Origin: Symbiodinium natans
Lineage: Eukaryota > Sar > Dinophyceae > Suessiales > Symbiodiniaceae
Reading direction: 5' to 3'
Assembly (NCBI GenBank): GCA_905221605.1
Contig: CAJNDS010002838.1
Location: 199,716-263,715 of the forward strand
Length of the DNA: 64,000 nucleotides
How positions within the stretch are numbered: position 1 is the first letter of the stretch; the number at the start of each line of letters is the position of its first letter. Below are positions 22,681-34,003 of the stretch, piece by piece. The translations under genes and the position numbers were made by a program. The notes under the pieces are model-generated. The model worked only from the letters and a program-made list of their open reading frames with translations. It ran no database searches and was not told the DNA's origin.

Positions 22681-22789
22681 AGGCCGCAAGGAAGAGGAGA
22701 GCCCCCTCAAAGCTTGAGGCCGTGTGTTCATCTGGGCTCTCAACATGTGTCACACGTCTCTGAAAAGTTTCTGCAAGCACTGTGAGATT

Positions 22790-23525
22790 GAAGTCTTTCG
22801 TGTGGTTTTCTCCGTGGCAACTGAAAAAGCGTTCGCTGGCGCAGGGCGCTCTCCGTGCATGCCGGACGCCTGGCAAACAGAAAGTCGTCTCCCCTGTTAA
22901 GGTAGATGGGTGAGGGGCGCACTTGTTGGCTGCTGGTACAAATTGATTCTGGGTGACTTTGGGGGAGTCTGCGGATGCAGCTTTCGGCGTTCTTCGCTCA
23001 GGATCAGCAGAAGACGAGACACAGATCAGCTATGACTCTCATCTTCATTGCCTTACTTTTCGGAGATGGCACGAAACTTCTAGATGCTGTAGAACTTGAA
23101 GTGTGAAGTGTCTGCAGATGTTTTCAAGTGTTAAAGGCAGTGAAAGAAGCAGACGGGGCCGTCATCTCCACTGTGCAGGATCGGTACCTGTCTGCATCTG
23201 TGTGCCTGTACTTGGCAGCTGAAGAGTTTTGCTCTTGCTACTGTGCAAGGGCAAAATCTCCTTGTGCGGTTGTGGTATCTGAAGGCCGCTGATGGGTACG
23301 ACGTGAAGTTCCCGCAGATGCAAATTTTCCAGGTTCAAGGCAGCTGGCTGACAAGTGTCGATTCGTCGATATGCCGAGCGACATAGGCACTGGACACAAG
23401 TCAAAGATTCCCTGACAGCGCCGAAGGTCCAGGTGTGTGCGCACAGAACGCTGCAGCTTGGCCAGCGGGTGTGAAATGGTGTGTCTGACTTGGTGTGAAA
23501 TGGTGTGAAGCAGATTCTCAGACAG
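22790..23525. other. no supported gene or exon
   Basis: Stop-rich on the plus strand. Minus-strand frames lack motifs. Probably intron. Confidence 0.3.
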
Positions 23526-23533
23526 TTTTCTAG

Positions 23534-23719
23534 GTTGACACCGCCAGCCCGACGACGTGGCCCTCCAACTTTGGGGACCCCCAGTGGCATGGCTTAGATC
23601 TGGGCACTCCGGTGATGGTGGATGGCAAGATGATGCAAGTCGATTCTGCTGTCCAGCTGAGGTACATGGTCGTGGCTGCGGATTTCGTTTACTTTGCAAC
23701 TTGTCTGAAACATGTTTGA
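23534..23719 (+). CDS. probable exon of the locus, unrecognised module
   Basis: After ctag, the frame reads V-D-T-A-S-P-T-T-W, then GLDLGTPVMVDGKMMQVDSA, then LRYMVVAADFVYFATCL. The last part resembles a Y-x-Y-L-V-P strand pair. The frame stops at 23717-23719. It starts just after an AG and has clear coding composition. Confidence 0.45.
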   Translation, partial: VDTASPTTWPSNFGDPQWHGLDLGTPVMVDGKMMQVDSAVQLRYMVVAADFVYFATCLKHV

Positions 23720-24096
23720 AGACGTCATCGCAAGGACGGACGTAGGCTTTCGACCGACATGTCTAGGGGCCGATGTGTTCAGTTGTTCTTAATCGGTATT
23801 CGTCTAACAGAGACTAGTTGTATCATGATGACGTTACCAGAAGCAGTTCGGTGTTGTGAAGGTGCCTACTTCTGGTTCTACGCTGTTCCGCGTGGATGCG
23901 GAAACCATGACTCAGGCGCTGTGTAGTGGACTCGTAGACTCGTAAACTCGTCGACTCTTGAACTTGTAGACTGGTGTACCTGACCCGGGTATTTCCCAGG
24001 CTTTGCATCATGTGTGCGAGAATGCTTTGTGCATGACACGTACCTCTCCCTGTGTACATCTGGAGCCAGGTTCAAGAGTTGGCCGTGGACTCAAGC

Positions 24097-24180
24097 TTCT
24101 CCTCAGGGTTCACAGACCCAACCGAGCAATACATCTACTTGGTCCCAGATAGTGCCTCGGAGCAGACGGAACGTTGCCTT
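24097..24180 (+). CDS. exon, GF-TD-YIYLVP repeat unit
   Basis: FSSGFTDPTEQYIYLVPDSA is a good match to the N-terminal half of the repeat. An AG (ctcag) lies within the motif, as at several other units. Confidence 0.65.
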
Positions 24181-24227
24181 AGAGTGATTGGGGTACTTTC
24201 ATTAGAAAAGGGGGGCTCTCTCTTTCC

Positions 24228-24330
24228 ATGTACGAGAAGTCTCGCCCAGGTTCTGGCTACGCCTTCAAGCGTGTGTCTACAAGCGACTTTGACGTCGGTG
24301 GGCTCATCCAAACCGCCACCTTGTCGTACA
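24228..24330 (+). CDS. exon, G-x-x-F-K-R-V-x-x-x-D-F-D part
   Basis: SRPGSGYAFKRVSTSDFDVG corresponds to G-K-V-V-R-F-D-L-x-x-F and follows the unit at 24097 in a different frame. Confidence 0.5.
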
Positions 24331-24429
24331 CGACCGGGTTGCCAACACATGGGCATGCTCATGCTTACCTTGCCTGCCAAAGAGTTGGAGTATGTTTTTC
24401 TCACCGAGAATTGTTTCTAAGCCTCACGA

Positions 24430-25885
24430 GTGAGTGTCGAAGTCACTGAATTAGCGACGTGACATGAAGTTCGATGAAGAGAGGGAGGGCGAGCGGAGAA
24501 GGAAAGGAAATCGCGAATCCACTGGGTGTTTGCTTGTCGCTGCCTGACAGGCCTTTTGCCAGGATCGAACGCAAACAGAAATACGCGGTGCCCAAACATG
24601 ATTGGGATGATTTAGTCTCATACGGCCAACCAAACCAGCTGCGTCGCCTCCAAAAAAGTCACGATGGGACATTTGGCACGCTGTTTGATGGGGATTCGGC
24701 GCGCCATGCGCCAAACACCTTCCACGTCCAGATCCTCACATGCTTGTGTGAGTGAAGCCATGTATGATATCAGATTTCACGAATACATTGAGAATCCTGT
24801 TCATCCCATGGCTTCATTGCGCCTGCTCTTTAGGGAAGGGGGTTTTACATACATGATTCTTCACGGGGCTTAAAACACAAAATTATGGAGAATTCCATGT
24901 CAATATGCCGCCACCTTATCAGGCCCTGGTTGCTTGTGGGGAGATTACCAAGATCCCCCAGAGTTTAACGCAACAGTTGCAGAAGCTATATTTTTAAGGG
25001 TGGCTGAAGACGTGCGTTGTTTGAGGCTGGCAGCTATGTCCGGCAAAGCTCCTGATCTCACATATAGTCTGCCAGGAAAAACCTGTGGAGAGACCAAAGC
25101 CCCAAAGCTAAAAATCGGATTGAGCTGTGGCTCCTGAATCCGTGTTTTCTCCCTTTGTTGAAGAATGGGCACTGGTTAGCCTACATGTGGTTGCTGGCAT
25201 GTTTCAAGCGCAGGCCTTCAGCCTGAAGCCTGAGTTCTGCTAAGAAGTGAGATTTGCCCTACCACCTCCGTGGGGCACAGACCCTGACAGAGAGGGAGAA
25301 GTGACAACCACCCAGAAGTAAATTCCACCGGTCGGTATGATATGCAGGCACAGGGAAAGAGTAGGAGTAGGTATTTAGGGTTACTCGGTCTTTGCCGATT
25401 TAGACATCAGAGCTTGAGGTAAGAGCCTGATGCGACGTAGCAGTTCGATCCCAAGCATGTATATTCAGGAAGCATTTCGGGCAATGATTTAGAAGCGGCG
25501 GACTGAGATTTCCAGTATGACTGCATCTTAGTGACTTAGTGCGTGATCGCGAGATTCAAGTACATGCCAAACATCCGAAGAGTAACGCAGAACATTGGCA
25601 GAGTTCGGTCAGGAAGAAAGGAATCAGGAATTACACTCAGTCTATCTTAGAATAAAGAGAGTTGGATAGGGAACGGTTCCATGTCTGTATGTAAAGCTTC
25701 TTCATCCTTGGCACGAGATTGCGAGTTTTCTGAATCGTGACGACAGGAGCTACATGGGTGGTTTTGTTGCCGGCGAGTATGCGCAGCTTGCATTTTGTTG
25801 AGATGCTGCAGTGGGTGTGGTGTTGATGACAGCATAGCTTCCACAGTTGCAGCAGAAGAGCGCAGAATGCAAAACATCTGGAAGT
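24430..25885. other. probable intron with no clear exon
   Basis: Only a weak coding-like stretch at about 24934-25137 (FNATVAEAIFLRVAEDV). No repeat motif. Confidence 0.3.
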
Positions 25886-25889
25886 CTCC

Positions 25890-25969
25890 TGTGCCTCGGT
25901 CTGGTGAATGGGCGCCCATTACAATCTGGTGGGAAGATTCTTCGATTCACGCCAATTAATTTCACTGAG
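25890..25969 (+). CDS. exon, G-G-K-I-L-R-F part, with splice donor
   Basis: LQSGGKILRFTPINFTE corresponds to G-K-V-V-R-F-D-L-x-x-F-T. The exon ends exactly at gag|gtacgc, a canonical donor. Confidence 0.6.
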
Positions 25970-26186
25970 GTACGCGTTTCCTGGCATCTGGTCCCAGGGC
26001 GTCATCAGCAGAGTAGACACGCTTCTTTTTGGCACTGTCAGTGAACTGGACCTGAAAGCTGTCGAGCCTTGGTCAGTTTCATGAGAGGGGTTATCCGGTG
26101 AATCTGGGAAGAATCCGCCGTAAACCAGTGTGCATGATGATCACGGATGATGGCCTCGGACCTTGTGATTCTTGACTGACGTTTCA

Positions 26187-26300
26187 GGATGGGAGGCTGC
26201 GGGATTTTTCTGGCGGGTACTACTTTGAGGAGTGGGGCACCTCTGACAGCAGCAGGAGGGAGGCTTTTGGATTTATACGGCGGCATTTGAAAAAAACTGT
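26187..26300 (+). CDS. probable exon, F-S-G-G-Y unit
   Basis: After gtttcag the frame reads DFSGGYYFEEWGTSDSS, matching the G-F-S-G-G-F-x-D-G block with an indel. Confidence 0.5.
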
Positions 26301-26376
26301 CGTGCAACATACCCCTGGTTGTCCAGACGTCGGGGCTTTCCTTTCACCTGGGCTCCTTCCTCCTTGCTTCATGCCA

Positions 26377-26424
26377 GGTTACCTGGTGCCCTACCAGGAC
26401 GTGTGGATCTGTGTAGCAGTGTAG
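26377..26424 (+). CDS. exon, G-Y-L-V-P-Y unit
   Basis: Directly after catgccag the sequence reads GYLVPYQDVWI, a close match to the core strand. The frame stops soon after. Confidence 0.55.
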   Translation, partial: GYLVPYQDVWICVAV

Positions 26425-27376
26425 AACATAGAAGCTATGGAACACAAGGGCCAACGTGGATCAGTTGGTTGCGTTGGCTCCATGTTTCTTCAGGATGCAG
26501 TTGCCGAAATGGTTTGCAGTTTGTATCCTCTGTCGATTGACGGGCAAGTCTTTCAGCTTGGGTTACTCAGCTAGTCAGTGGCTAGTTGTTTACAATATCA
26601 CTAGAAAAGGTGTGTCGGAATGAGAGCCGGCAAAAGGGCCTCTGCAAGTGTGGGGCAACTTTCCTGTATTATCCTTTCTGATTCTAGCGTGGAAATGCTG
26701 GAAGGACAACTCCAACGCGCCTAGTGACAAGGCCATCGCTGGTTTGTAAATGTCGCTGCTTTGCTCATCGAGCGGAACGCTGAGCAGTGAAGACCGATCT
26801 CAGATTTCACAGCACGTCTCATCTGCGACACTCACAGTCTGCAGCTGCCCATTCTGAGCAACAGGATCCACCAAAAGCCGTACTCAAAACAACGCATGAA
26901 CATCACCCCAAACAATACTCAAGCCGAGTAGATTCCAAATATGATCGAGAGCCACGTGTCCAGTCCGGCTTTCCTTTTCATCTGTGAAAAGGTGGTCCGT
27001 TTCAAGCTGGCATCCTTTACTACAGCAGACGTGGTGTCCCAGTTGCACTAGTTTGGCTGGATTATCGTGTGTTGAGATCTAAGTCGAGGCGTTCGTGCCC
27101 TTGAGAAAGTCAAACCTGCCACAGTTTGCATTGTGCGCTAGAAAGGCCTGGCCTTCCACATGCATGTTCTACAAGTGCGCACTTTATCGCTTGAACAGCC
27201 GTCCGAATCGTGATCCTGATCAGTCTGTGGATGCCGCAAAGCTGCTTGTTTCGCAAGGAAGTTCTTCAGCTGTCCGCGTCAGCAGGCTTCATTACTGGGT
27301 TTGAGGACAGCAGATCCTTTGTCGTGTAGGGTGGCCCGACGATGGCATGCTTTGGAAGGTAGATGCTGGATGTCAG

Positions 27377-27462
27377 GACGGAAGGTATGGCTATCTGATG
27401 GGGAGCTCGAGCGTTGGCCTCAGACGCGTTTGGTTCTGGACCGAGCTTTGCTCCAAGATGTG
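27377..27462 (+). CDS. exon, DGRYGYL unit
   Basis: After ggatgtcag the frame reads DGRYGYLMGSSSVGLRRVWF, then a stop. Both halves of the repeat (D-G-R-Y-G-Y-L and G-x-V-x-R-V-x-F) are in one exon. Confidence 0.65.
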
Positions 27463-28026
27463 AGCTCTGCCCATGCTAGGGCCTGCTAGGGGCACCTTAT
27501 CCTTCCTATACATGTGCACGTTGCATCATGTTGCATCTCAAGACTTTCAGGTGGTGACCTTGTCCGGTTCAGGTCTTGCAGTCCTGTGTTGTCCTTTCGC
27601 GCAGCACGAGAAGGGAGATCACTTCAAGCCAGGTTGGACATCTTCGGTGAAGAGCAGACGCTGTCCTTGCTGCTATGACTAGAAGTTAAGTGACATCTTC
27701 GCCAGCTGACAAAAAGATGTTTCAGATGTCCCTCTTTTCAAAGTGGAAAGCCTTCTGCTCAAACCCTACAGGAACAGGAGCATCCTAGTTCCCTTGCCAT
27801 CTGCTTCAATATGCCATCAATTCTTCTTTTGCTTACCAGCGTTTGTCAGCCAAGGAGCAGTGACCTCAGCAACGCGGTCAGCGGATCTCTGAAGGTGGGA
27901 GGGAGACTGCTACTTTCAGACTTGGTTTCTTCTGCTCGCCATTTGCAAGTTGTTGTTGGGTGAAGAGGCTTGGCATAGGCTCGGCTGGCTACGATTGAGG
28001 CTTTCCAGCGGTCTCAGTGTTCCAGG

Positions 28027-28104
28027 TGGGAAATTACGCCTACATCTTTGCCGAAGATGGCAGGGTAGCGCTGGCCTCAGCTACAGTCCTCCGAGTTGTG
28101 GCCC
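28027..28104 (+). CDS. exon, G-N-Y-A-Y-I-F unit
   Basis: After gttccag the frame reads VGNYAYIFAEDGRVALASAT, then VLRVVAP, matching D-G-x-Y-x-Y-L-V-P...V-x-R-V. Confidence 0.6.
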
Positions 28105-28236
28105 CAAAAAAGTGGCCCCATAACTCGCAACTGCCAGCACAACCGCTTTCAACGTCTCCCCTTATGATACGTTAGACGCTCTCATGCCCAGTGCAATGTG
28201 GTACGTGCCAATGTTTGAGAACTCGGTGTGGCGCAG

Positions 28237-28305
28237 GTGCATGTGGACCTCGCGACATTCAACATCTACGACGTTTTTGACGTGAACACTGGTTCCAGCG
28301 GCCCT
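28237..28305 (+). CDS. exon, V-x-V-D-L-A-T-F unit
   Basis: After gcgcag the frame reads VHVDLATFNIYDVFDVNTG, a close match to V-V-R-F-D-L-x-T-F-x-x-V-x-V-L-D-L. Confidence 0.65.
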
Positions 28306-28814
28306 CGTCCTGCAGTTCTTGTGGGGGACAAGGTCATAGTCAAAGACGCGTCCGTGGGACCTTCCTTCGGCAGGATTTGCCAGGACCTTGGGAAACGGGA
28401 AGCTCAGATCGGAAAGCAGCGAAGACGCGGCCGTGTTTGCACATTGAAGGGCCGTGGAGCAGAGTGTAGTTCGATGTAGCGTGACTGCGTGGGGCTGTCG
28501 GCAGGACTGGATGTGTCCTGGACTGCACAGCAGAAACCAAAAAAACCAGTGTCGGCTTTGGTGTCGAACCCTCGAGACCCGCTGTCGAGAGGGAATGTTT
28601 TTGCATGAATCAGTTCTCGTGTTCATGCGGCGCATAGCTGATCTCTAGAGCCCTCAACACACCTCACGCCCACGCCGCGTGAACTTCCAAAGTTGGATGG
28701 GGAAGGTAGAGCCATGGGCCTATTGGCACTTGTTTTCAAACTTCAAGGCACCGGCAGCACACCCTACGAGAGCAGTGCCTGCAAGAGGCCGCGCGTGCTC
28801 CTCGTAAACGTGTT

Positions 28815-28886
28815 TTGGCTCGCTTCGGGTGCGCATTCGTGTCTGAGGGTGTTGTGTTGCCAGCTGGATACTACCAGCAAGACTTT
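28815..28886 (+). CDS. probable exon ending at a gtaagt donor
   Basis: FVSEGVVLPAGYYQQDF resembles G-F-x-D-G-x-Y-x-x-L-V-P-Y-Y. It is followed immediately by gtaagttgg, a strong splice donor. Confidence 0.45.
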
Positions 28887-29004
28887 GTAAGTTGGTTTGA
28901 GCGGTACAAGAGGGATGCCGATGGTTCCGACATGTTCCGAGCATTGCACTTGGACTTCTGGACAGGCGTCTCTCTACATCATGACGGAGCCTCAAGCAAA
29001 CGAC

Positions 29005-29073
29005 TACTCAAGCTTTACAAGCATCTTCACAGACGATATGTACATTTACTTCTTCCGCCAGTCGCAGCTCTGA
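29005..29073 (+). CDS. exon, F-T-D-D-M-Y-I-Y unit
   Basis: SSFTSIFTDDMYIYFFRQSQ, then a stop. A clear match to the core block with D-D for D-G. Confidence 0.6.
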   Translation, partial: YSSFTSIFTDDMYIYFFRQSQL

Positions 29074-29450
29074 TTCAATGCAAAGGAGGCAGTCTTGGAG
29101 AATTCGGTTCGTCGGAATGTCGGCAGATTGGGCAGATTGTTTATGTGCTCTCGTCCCAATCAGCATCTTAGGTACGGCCTCTTTCGCTCCGAGCTGCTTC
29201 TTGACAGCACGAGCGCGCTGCCCAGCCAGATGATGACTCTCCCTGCGGCTGCCCTTCTGCAGACAAGAAAGGAATGTGCACTCACACGCAGAGGCACCGT
29301 CTCTGTTTCCGACACCATTCACAGAAGTCCATGGCATGTCACAGCATTCCAGGCTGTTCTGGACAGTAGCTACTTTGGAGGCGTCTTGGCCGCAAGACGT
29401 TAATGCGCTGCAGCAAGAGAATCGCGAGAAGCTTTGTAGAATTCGCTGAG

Positions 29451-29535
29451 GTATCGTCGATGGCAACTATGGCTACCTTCTGCCTTCTTTGAACCATGCT
29501 GCACCTCAACTGCAGCCCCAAGTATGGCTGAGTCG
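29451..29535 (+). CDS. exon, V-D-G-N-Y-G-Y-L-L-P unit
   Basis: After gctgag the frame reads GIVDGNYGYLLPSLNHAAP, one of the closest matches to the consensus in the window. Confidence 0.7.
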
Positions 29536-29600
29536 AGTGTTTGTGGCAATGCGAATGAATGCGATGTGGTGAGTCACCGTTGTCACCGTAGTCACCGTAG

Positions 29601-29690
29601 CCGAGACCGTCGTTCGCTTTCGGCTGGAAACCTTCACCTTCGTCGATTCATTGGACCTGAAGGGTGCCTACGTGCCGTGACTTGAAAGCG
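29601..29690 (+). CDS. exon, V-V-R-F-R-L-E-T-F-T unit
   Basis: After caccgtag the frame reads TVVRFRLETFTFVDSLDLKG, the second half of the repeat. It probably joins the exon at 29451. Confidence 0.7.
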
Positions 29691-29962
29691 CCTTTTGGGG
29701 AGCATGCTTGATACTTGAATGGCATGGGCTCCTCGCGCTGTAGCTGCGCCCCGAGGAGGGGGAGCCTTCGACGGTCATGAACAACTGGTGGGGCTCGGGC
29801 CTCGGCTCCGAGATGCTCAGTCTTTGTAGATGTACTAGCGGCACATTGCGACAGCAGAGACCGAATTTGAGAGCTGGTCGTACAACACCCTTACTAAGTG
29901 TTTCTATTTTTTACACCTTCGATACCTGCTTTGTCCATCTGCAGTTCTCTGATTGACCTCAG

Positions 29963-30074
29963 GTGGGTTTGTGCATGGAGGGCACGGCTACCTTCTGCCA
30001 AACTGGGATGGCTGCTTGCCCCAATTAAGGAGGCCCTTCGTGAGGGTTGATTGGGGATCCTGGGGCGCTTGAGG
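29963..30074 (+). CDS. exon, G-G-F-V-H-G-G-H-G-Y-L-L-P unit
   Basis: After cctcag the frame reads GGFVHGGHGYLLPNWDG, then a linker and FVRVDWGSWG before a stop. Both halves are in one exon. Confidence 0.7.
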
Positions 30075-30358
30075 CGTGATGTCCTCCGACAGCCTTGTTG
30101 CGGCCTGGTGTTCTCTGCGGGGTGTTTCTCATGCGGCGCTGAAAGAGCACAAGAGCCAAGTCAGTAAAGAAACGGTCAGAAAGACAAGCGCCCATCCAGA
30201 AACTGTCCTCAAACCCTCTCGCAGATGCTGCAGTTCTCGTAGATCCAGCACGAGCAAGAAGTAGCAGCAATGCCTCTGGACCTCTAAGATCCAACGGCCT
30301 CTAAGGGCTTGTGTGCTCCCGAGTTCTCTTGGGCCCAAAAGATGCAAGATCTTTGCAG

Positions 30359-30447
30359 GTATATTTCCGCAGTTCCAGTTGGATGACTTTTCCACGGTGG
30401 TGTTACTGGACCTCACGACGGTGGATACAGATTTGAGGACGCTTTGA
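30359..30447 (+). CDS. exon, F-Q-L-D-D-F-S...L-L-D-L-T unit
   Basis: After ctttgcag the frame reads FQLDDFSTVVLLDLTTVDTD, then L-R-T-L and a stop, matching F-D-L-x-x-F-S-x-V-x-V-L-D-L-T-x-x-D-x-x-L. Confidence 0.7.
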
Positions 30448-30640
30448 GCAAGCTGCAGCAAGCTGGCAAAGTTCGCGTACCCGAGCAACATGCATGCCAC
30501 GATTCCCCATGTTATCCCTGTGTCTCTTTGTGACCTCTTACTAGTCTTGCCTCAACATTAGTTTCGCTGGCCGAGCACACGCAAGCTCTGTTCACGGCTC
30601 ATCTTGGCACATGTCTGTTGGTCTAAGGACATTCAGAAAA

Positions 30641-30760
30641 GGAGTCTTGAATGGCAGCTTGGCCGAGATGTACCCAGGGACTCATAGACACCTTGAAGGA
30701 CGAAGCTCACCTGCGAAATTTGAAGTTGCATATTCGCCACCAAGGGCACAGCAACATTTA
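30641..30760 (+). CDS. possible exon, weak unit
   Basis: GVLNGSLAEMYPG has the spacing G-x-x-x-G-x-x-x-x-x-x-P of the core block. It is followed by F-E-V-A-Y. Confidence 0.3.
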
Positions 30761-30913
30761 GAGAAGCCCACGAAAAGCCAGATGAGCGGCTTGCAAATCT
30801 GGAAGAAGATGGAAGACCAGTAGAACACCAAATAAAGCAGACCCGTACAGGACACACCAGTAGAACACAGAGGGAGCACCAAGAAAGATGCATAGTGAGC
30901 ATCGTGAAGCTCA

Positions 30914-30985
30914 GATGCTTCAGGCGACCACGTCTACCTGGTGCCACACGACGTTCCCGACACCGGCCTGGGCTCCTGCAAGGCG
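30914..30985 (+). CDS. exon, G-D-H-V-Y-L-V-P unit
   Basis: DASGDHVYLVPHDVPDTGLG is a clear match to the core strand. An AG (ctcag) stands directly before. Confidence 0.6.
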
Positions 30986-31142
30986 TGCGGGCGCCGCGCA
31001 AAGCGCTTAACCGCTTACCTCTCATGCATAAAAGCAAGCGGAGCACGCGGGCACTGTTGGGCTTGGTGTTTTGTTGTTGAGTTACAAACACCGTATCAGA
31101 CGATGCCGCACTGTTGTGAGCGGCTGAATTTGCGCATTGCAG

Positions 31143-31215
31143 GTGGCCAGGGTGAATCTGGAAGGGAGCTTTGACGCCAGCTCCGTGACGGTCTGGAACA
31201 TTGACGGCACCCTGG
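31143..31215 (+). CDS. exon, V-A-R-V-N-L-E-G-S-F-D unit
   Basis: After cattgcag the frame reads VARVNLEGSFDASSVTVWNI, the second half of the repeat. Confidence 0.65.
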
Positions 31216-31580
31216 TTGGAAAAGAAAGAGCATCGGGTGGATGCCCAGAGTGGGTCTGCGCAAGTACTTCCAAGCCTGAGAATACTGAGCCTGACTGTAC
31301 GTTTAGTTGCGCACGTGGTTGAACCGGGGCTGGTTTTCTTCTCAGTGTCTCGGCGGCGCTGCGCGAGCTTGGTATCCTCGGTCCGGTGCAACGCCGGCAC
31401 AAAAAAGACAAGCTCACAGTTCTAGAGAACACCTCGGTCCGATCAGTGGCCGCAGCATGCGCAAGCGAGGCTGGGCATCGGATGGAGAAGGAGGGACGTA
31501 TTGTGGAGGCCGCGGCTGCGAAAAGGAGCTCAGACCGAGAAACCGCGACCGATCTTTCTGTGTCTTGAGGTACTTCGCAG

Positions 31581-31670
31581 GGCTTCAGCGATGGATTCAC
31601 CGATGGCACCTACATGTACATGCTGCCAGGCATGACCCTCTGGAATTCTCAGATGTTTCCTCCAGACGTC
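31581..31670 (+). CDS. exon, GFSDGFTDGTYMYMLP unit
   Basis: After cttcgcag the frame reads GFSDGFTDGTYMYMLPGMTL, the most consensus-like N-terminal half in the window. Confidence 0.75.
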
Positions 31671-31685
31671 CAAAGTGCGATGCAG

Positions 31686-31770
31686 GTTCTTCCGGCACCC
31701 ATCTGGCTCGCTTTTCCTTCGTGGATTTCGGCAGCACTGCAGCTGGGAATCCAGCTGCAGTTGCGTGGGT
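31686..31770 (+). CDS. exon, L-A-R-F-S-F-V-D-F-G-S unit
   Basis: After gatgcag the frame reads THLARFSFVDFGSTAAGNPA, the matching second half for the exon at 31581, in a different frame. This supports a real intron phase structure. Confidence 0.65.
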
Positions 31771-32009
31771 GGCACCGGCCCTGGCATTACGACAGAGCCC
31801 AAACACGCTGACCTTGACAGATCAATGTGCAACAAAGGTGTTGACAACGTCTTCCTACGATGGCTTGGCAGGCCAACCGGAGAGGGCAGAATCACGAGAT
31901 GCTCTAGTCCTAGCCGTAGAAGAGGCAGAGAAGAATGTGTAGACTTCTGGGGAGAGGGTTTTCTGGAAGAAAGGGTGAGCAAGATGAGTGGCTGCGCGAG
32001 GCTTTCCAG

Positions 32010-32115
32010 GGGCCACCTCGGCGTACCTGGTGCAGAAATGGAGCAGTCATCTCGGAAAGCTGGACATGGCCAGTGCCACGCTCACTGGCAGCGTCGACAT
32101 CAGCCAGGCAAGGCC
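32010..32115 (+). CDS. exon, S-A-Y-L-V-Q...G-K-L-D-M-A-S unit
   Basis: After gctttccag the frame reads ATSAYLVQKWSSHLGKLDMA, then S-A-T-L, with both halves present and P of L-V-P replaced by Q. Confidence 0.6.
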
Positions 32116-32699
32116 GTTTGTAGAGGAGCCGAGCTGCAGCAGTTGCAAGATGTTGAAAGCATTGCAAACATTGCAAACAAAGCAAACATTGCAAGCATTC
32201 CCCATTCCACCCTCTGAAGGTCGACAGCTCGGTGACTCGGATTTCGACTGGCTGGGTTTCAAGACTCCGAGGTTCTGCAATGTTCTGCATGTCACTACGA
32301 ATACTAGGGCTGCTGGGAAAACCGCTCGTAAATGCACTTGGCATCCACCAGCATGTTTCCACAGAGTGAGGGTGAGGTGCAGGTGACATTTCCGTTGGCC
32401 GAAGACCCCCCAACGCCGCACACGAACTCCCATGGCCTTTGTCTTATTTTGTCTTGATGTTCCGCTGTCAGCAGAAAAGTCCGGCGTTTGTGAGTGCACT
32501 GCTACCGTGTTCAGAATACTTGTACGAGATGCACAAGGGTCCCGATGCCGCAGGTCATGCTTGTATAATCGCATCTTGTACGACGAGCGCAGCAAAAGCA
32601 CGTCAAGCCTCCCATGCCAAGACTCCACCCACTGGACACTGCTGCCGCACCTCCCCAGGGTGGATTTGCCAGGTAAACTTGGGCTCCTTCTGGCACCTT

Positions 32700-32837
32700 C
32701 ACAAGAATCCATATACAATCTGCTTTTATACGCCGTCGCCCTTGACTGGCCGGCCTACCAGTCTCGCTCAAGATGGGCCGGTTGCTGTTGAGATACCTCC
32801 CTTCAAATTTCAGGCCGATTCGAGCCCTTCCTTGTAA
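32700..32837 (+). CDS. probable exon, Y-T-I-C-F-Y-T-P unit
   Basis: PYTICFYTPSPLTGRPTSLA, then DGPVAVEIPPFKFQADSS, follows the order Y-x-Y-L-V-P, linker, G-x-V-x-x-x-x-x-x-F. Ends at a stop. Confidence 0.5.
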   Translation, partial: HKNPYTICFYTPSPLTGRPTSLAQDGPVAVEIPPFKFQADSSPSL

Positions 32838-32839
32838 AT

Positions 32840-33890
32840 GGCGCCCACAGCTCTGCGTAGGGTTCGGTTTTGCACGATGTGGCGGCTGGATGCGGCCTCT
32901 CCCCCGTGTTGGATTGTGCTTGCTGTCCTCCGTGTGCAGCTTTGCGTGCTTGCTCGAAGTCACCTGTTGCTGGGCGCCGAAGCAATCAGCCCCCATGGTC
33001 CCCGGCCAAGGACGGGCGAGGGGGGGGGGAATCCTGCCAGCTTTCCTTGGGCGTTTGCCCTTCCGATGCAACAAGACGACCTGTAGTTGGATTTGCTGGC
33101 TGGTATGCTCCGAGGCGTATTCCTTCTACGCCGCAACCTCCAGCCTCTCAGATGTTCTCCTGGTTAGCGACATGGACTACACCAAACTTTATCGGGTGTG
33201 CCAGGAGCTTCAGACAGTGGCATGCACATGGAACTTGCATGCTTGGTCGGCAAGTATGTTCAGCTTGGCAGTCGGAAAGCATTTAATTGACTTCTGGCAT
33301 TTGTTGTTGAGACTGGAAACGAGTTGCCGTAGCTTTCACAAGAGCACATGTGCGTTGACCTGTGTTGTGGAGGACTATGTGTGGCTTGCTTGCACGAGTG
33401 GGCAGGTGGATGTTGAACATAAATTGAACATGTTCAGCAGTTGGTGTTGCGTTTGCACTCTCATCCACGTGATTCTTGCCGGATAGCACCGCGGTTGTGC
33501 TTTTGCCTCTGAAGTTGAATGTGTTGAGAAGCGTGATGATTCGATGCCAGGCCTGTGTGCCTTCTACTGAGGTCGCCGGGCTTCTGCAGTGGTGTTACTT
33601 GGTGAGGGATGTCTCTCAGGTCGTGGACTTTTTCTCTTTCGCAGATGACCGTGGCAGAGTTTGGGAACGAGTTTCGCAGCGCATGGTGCAAGCTGCAGGC
33701 ACATCTCGGCAGAGTGCAAGATGGTGAACTAAGGTTTCCAGCAAGACCATTGCGTATTCCAACAGTGACTACACGGGTTTGACCAGCAACTCGGTGATCT
33801 AGCCCTATGCCGCAGCCACGTTACTCATGTTTCCACGGCATGCATCAGTTGCCAGAGCCTTGCAGCATGTCGGAGAGATGGATGCATGTG
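32840..33890. other. probable introns, no strong exon
   Basis: Weak hints only (VGFAGWYAPRRIPSTP at about 33085-33130). Nothing firm. Confidence 0.3.
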
Positions 33891-33895
33891 CCGAG

Positions 33896-34003
33896 GTGCT
33901 TTTGCCGATGACACCTACATCTATCTCATTCCACACCAGCGTTCCGTGTTGTTCCGCTATGCGCCCTTGGCAACAATTCTGGAGATACATGCAAACGCTC
34001 AGT
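33896..34003 (+). CDS. exon, GAFADDTYIYLIPH unit
   Basis: After gtgccgag the frame reads AFADDTYIYLIPHQRSVLFR, then YAPLATILEI, covering both halves of the repeat. Confidence 0.7.
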
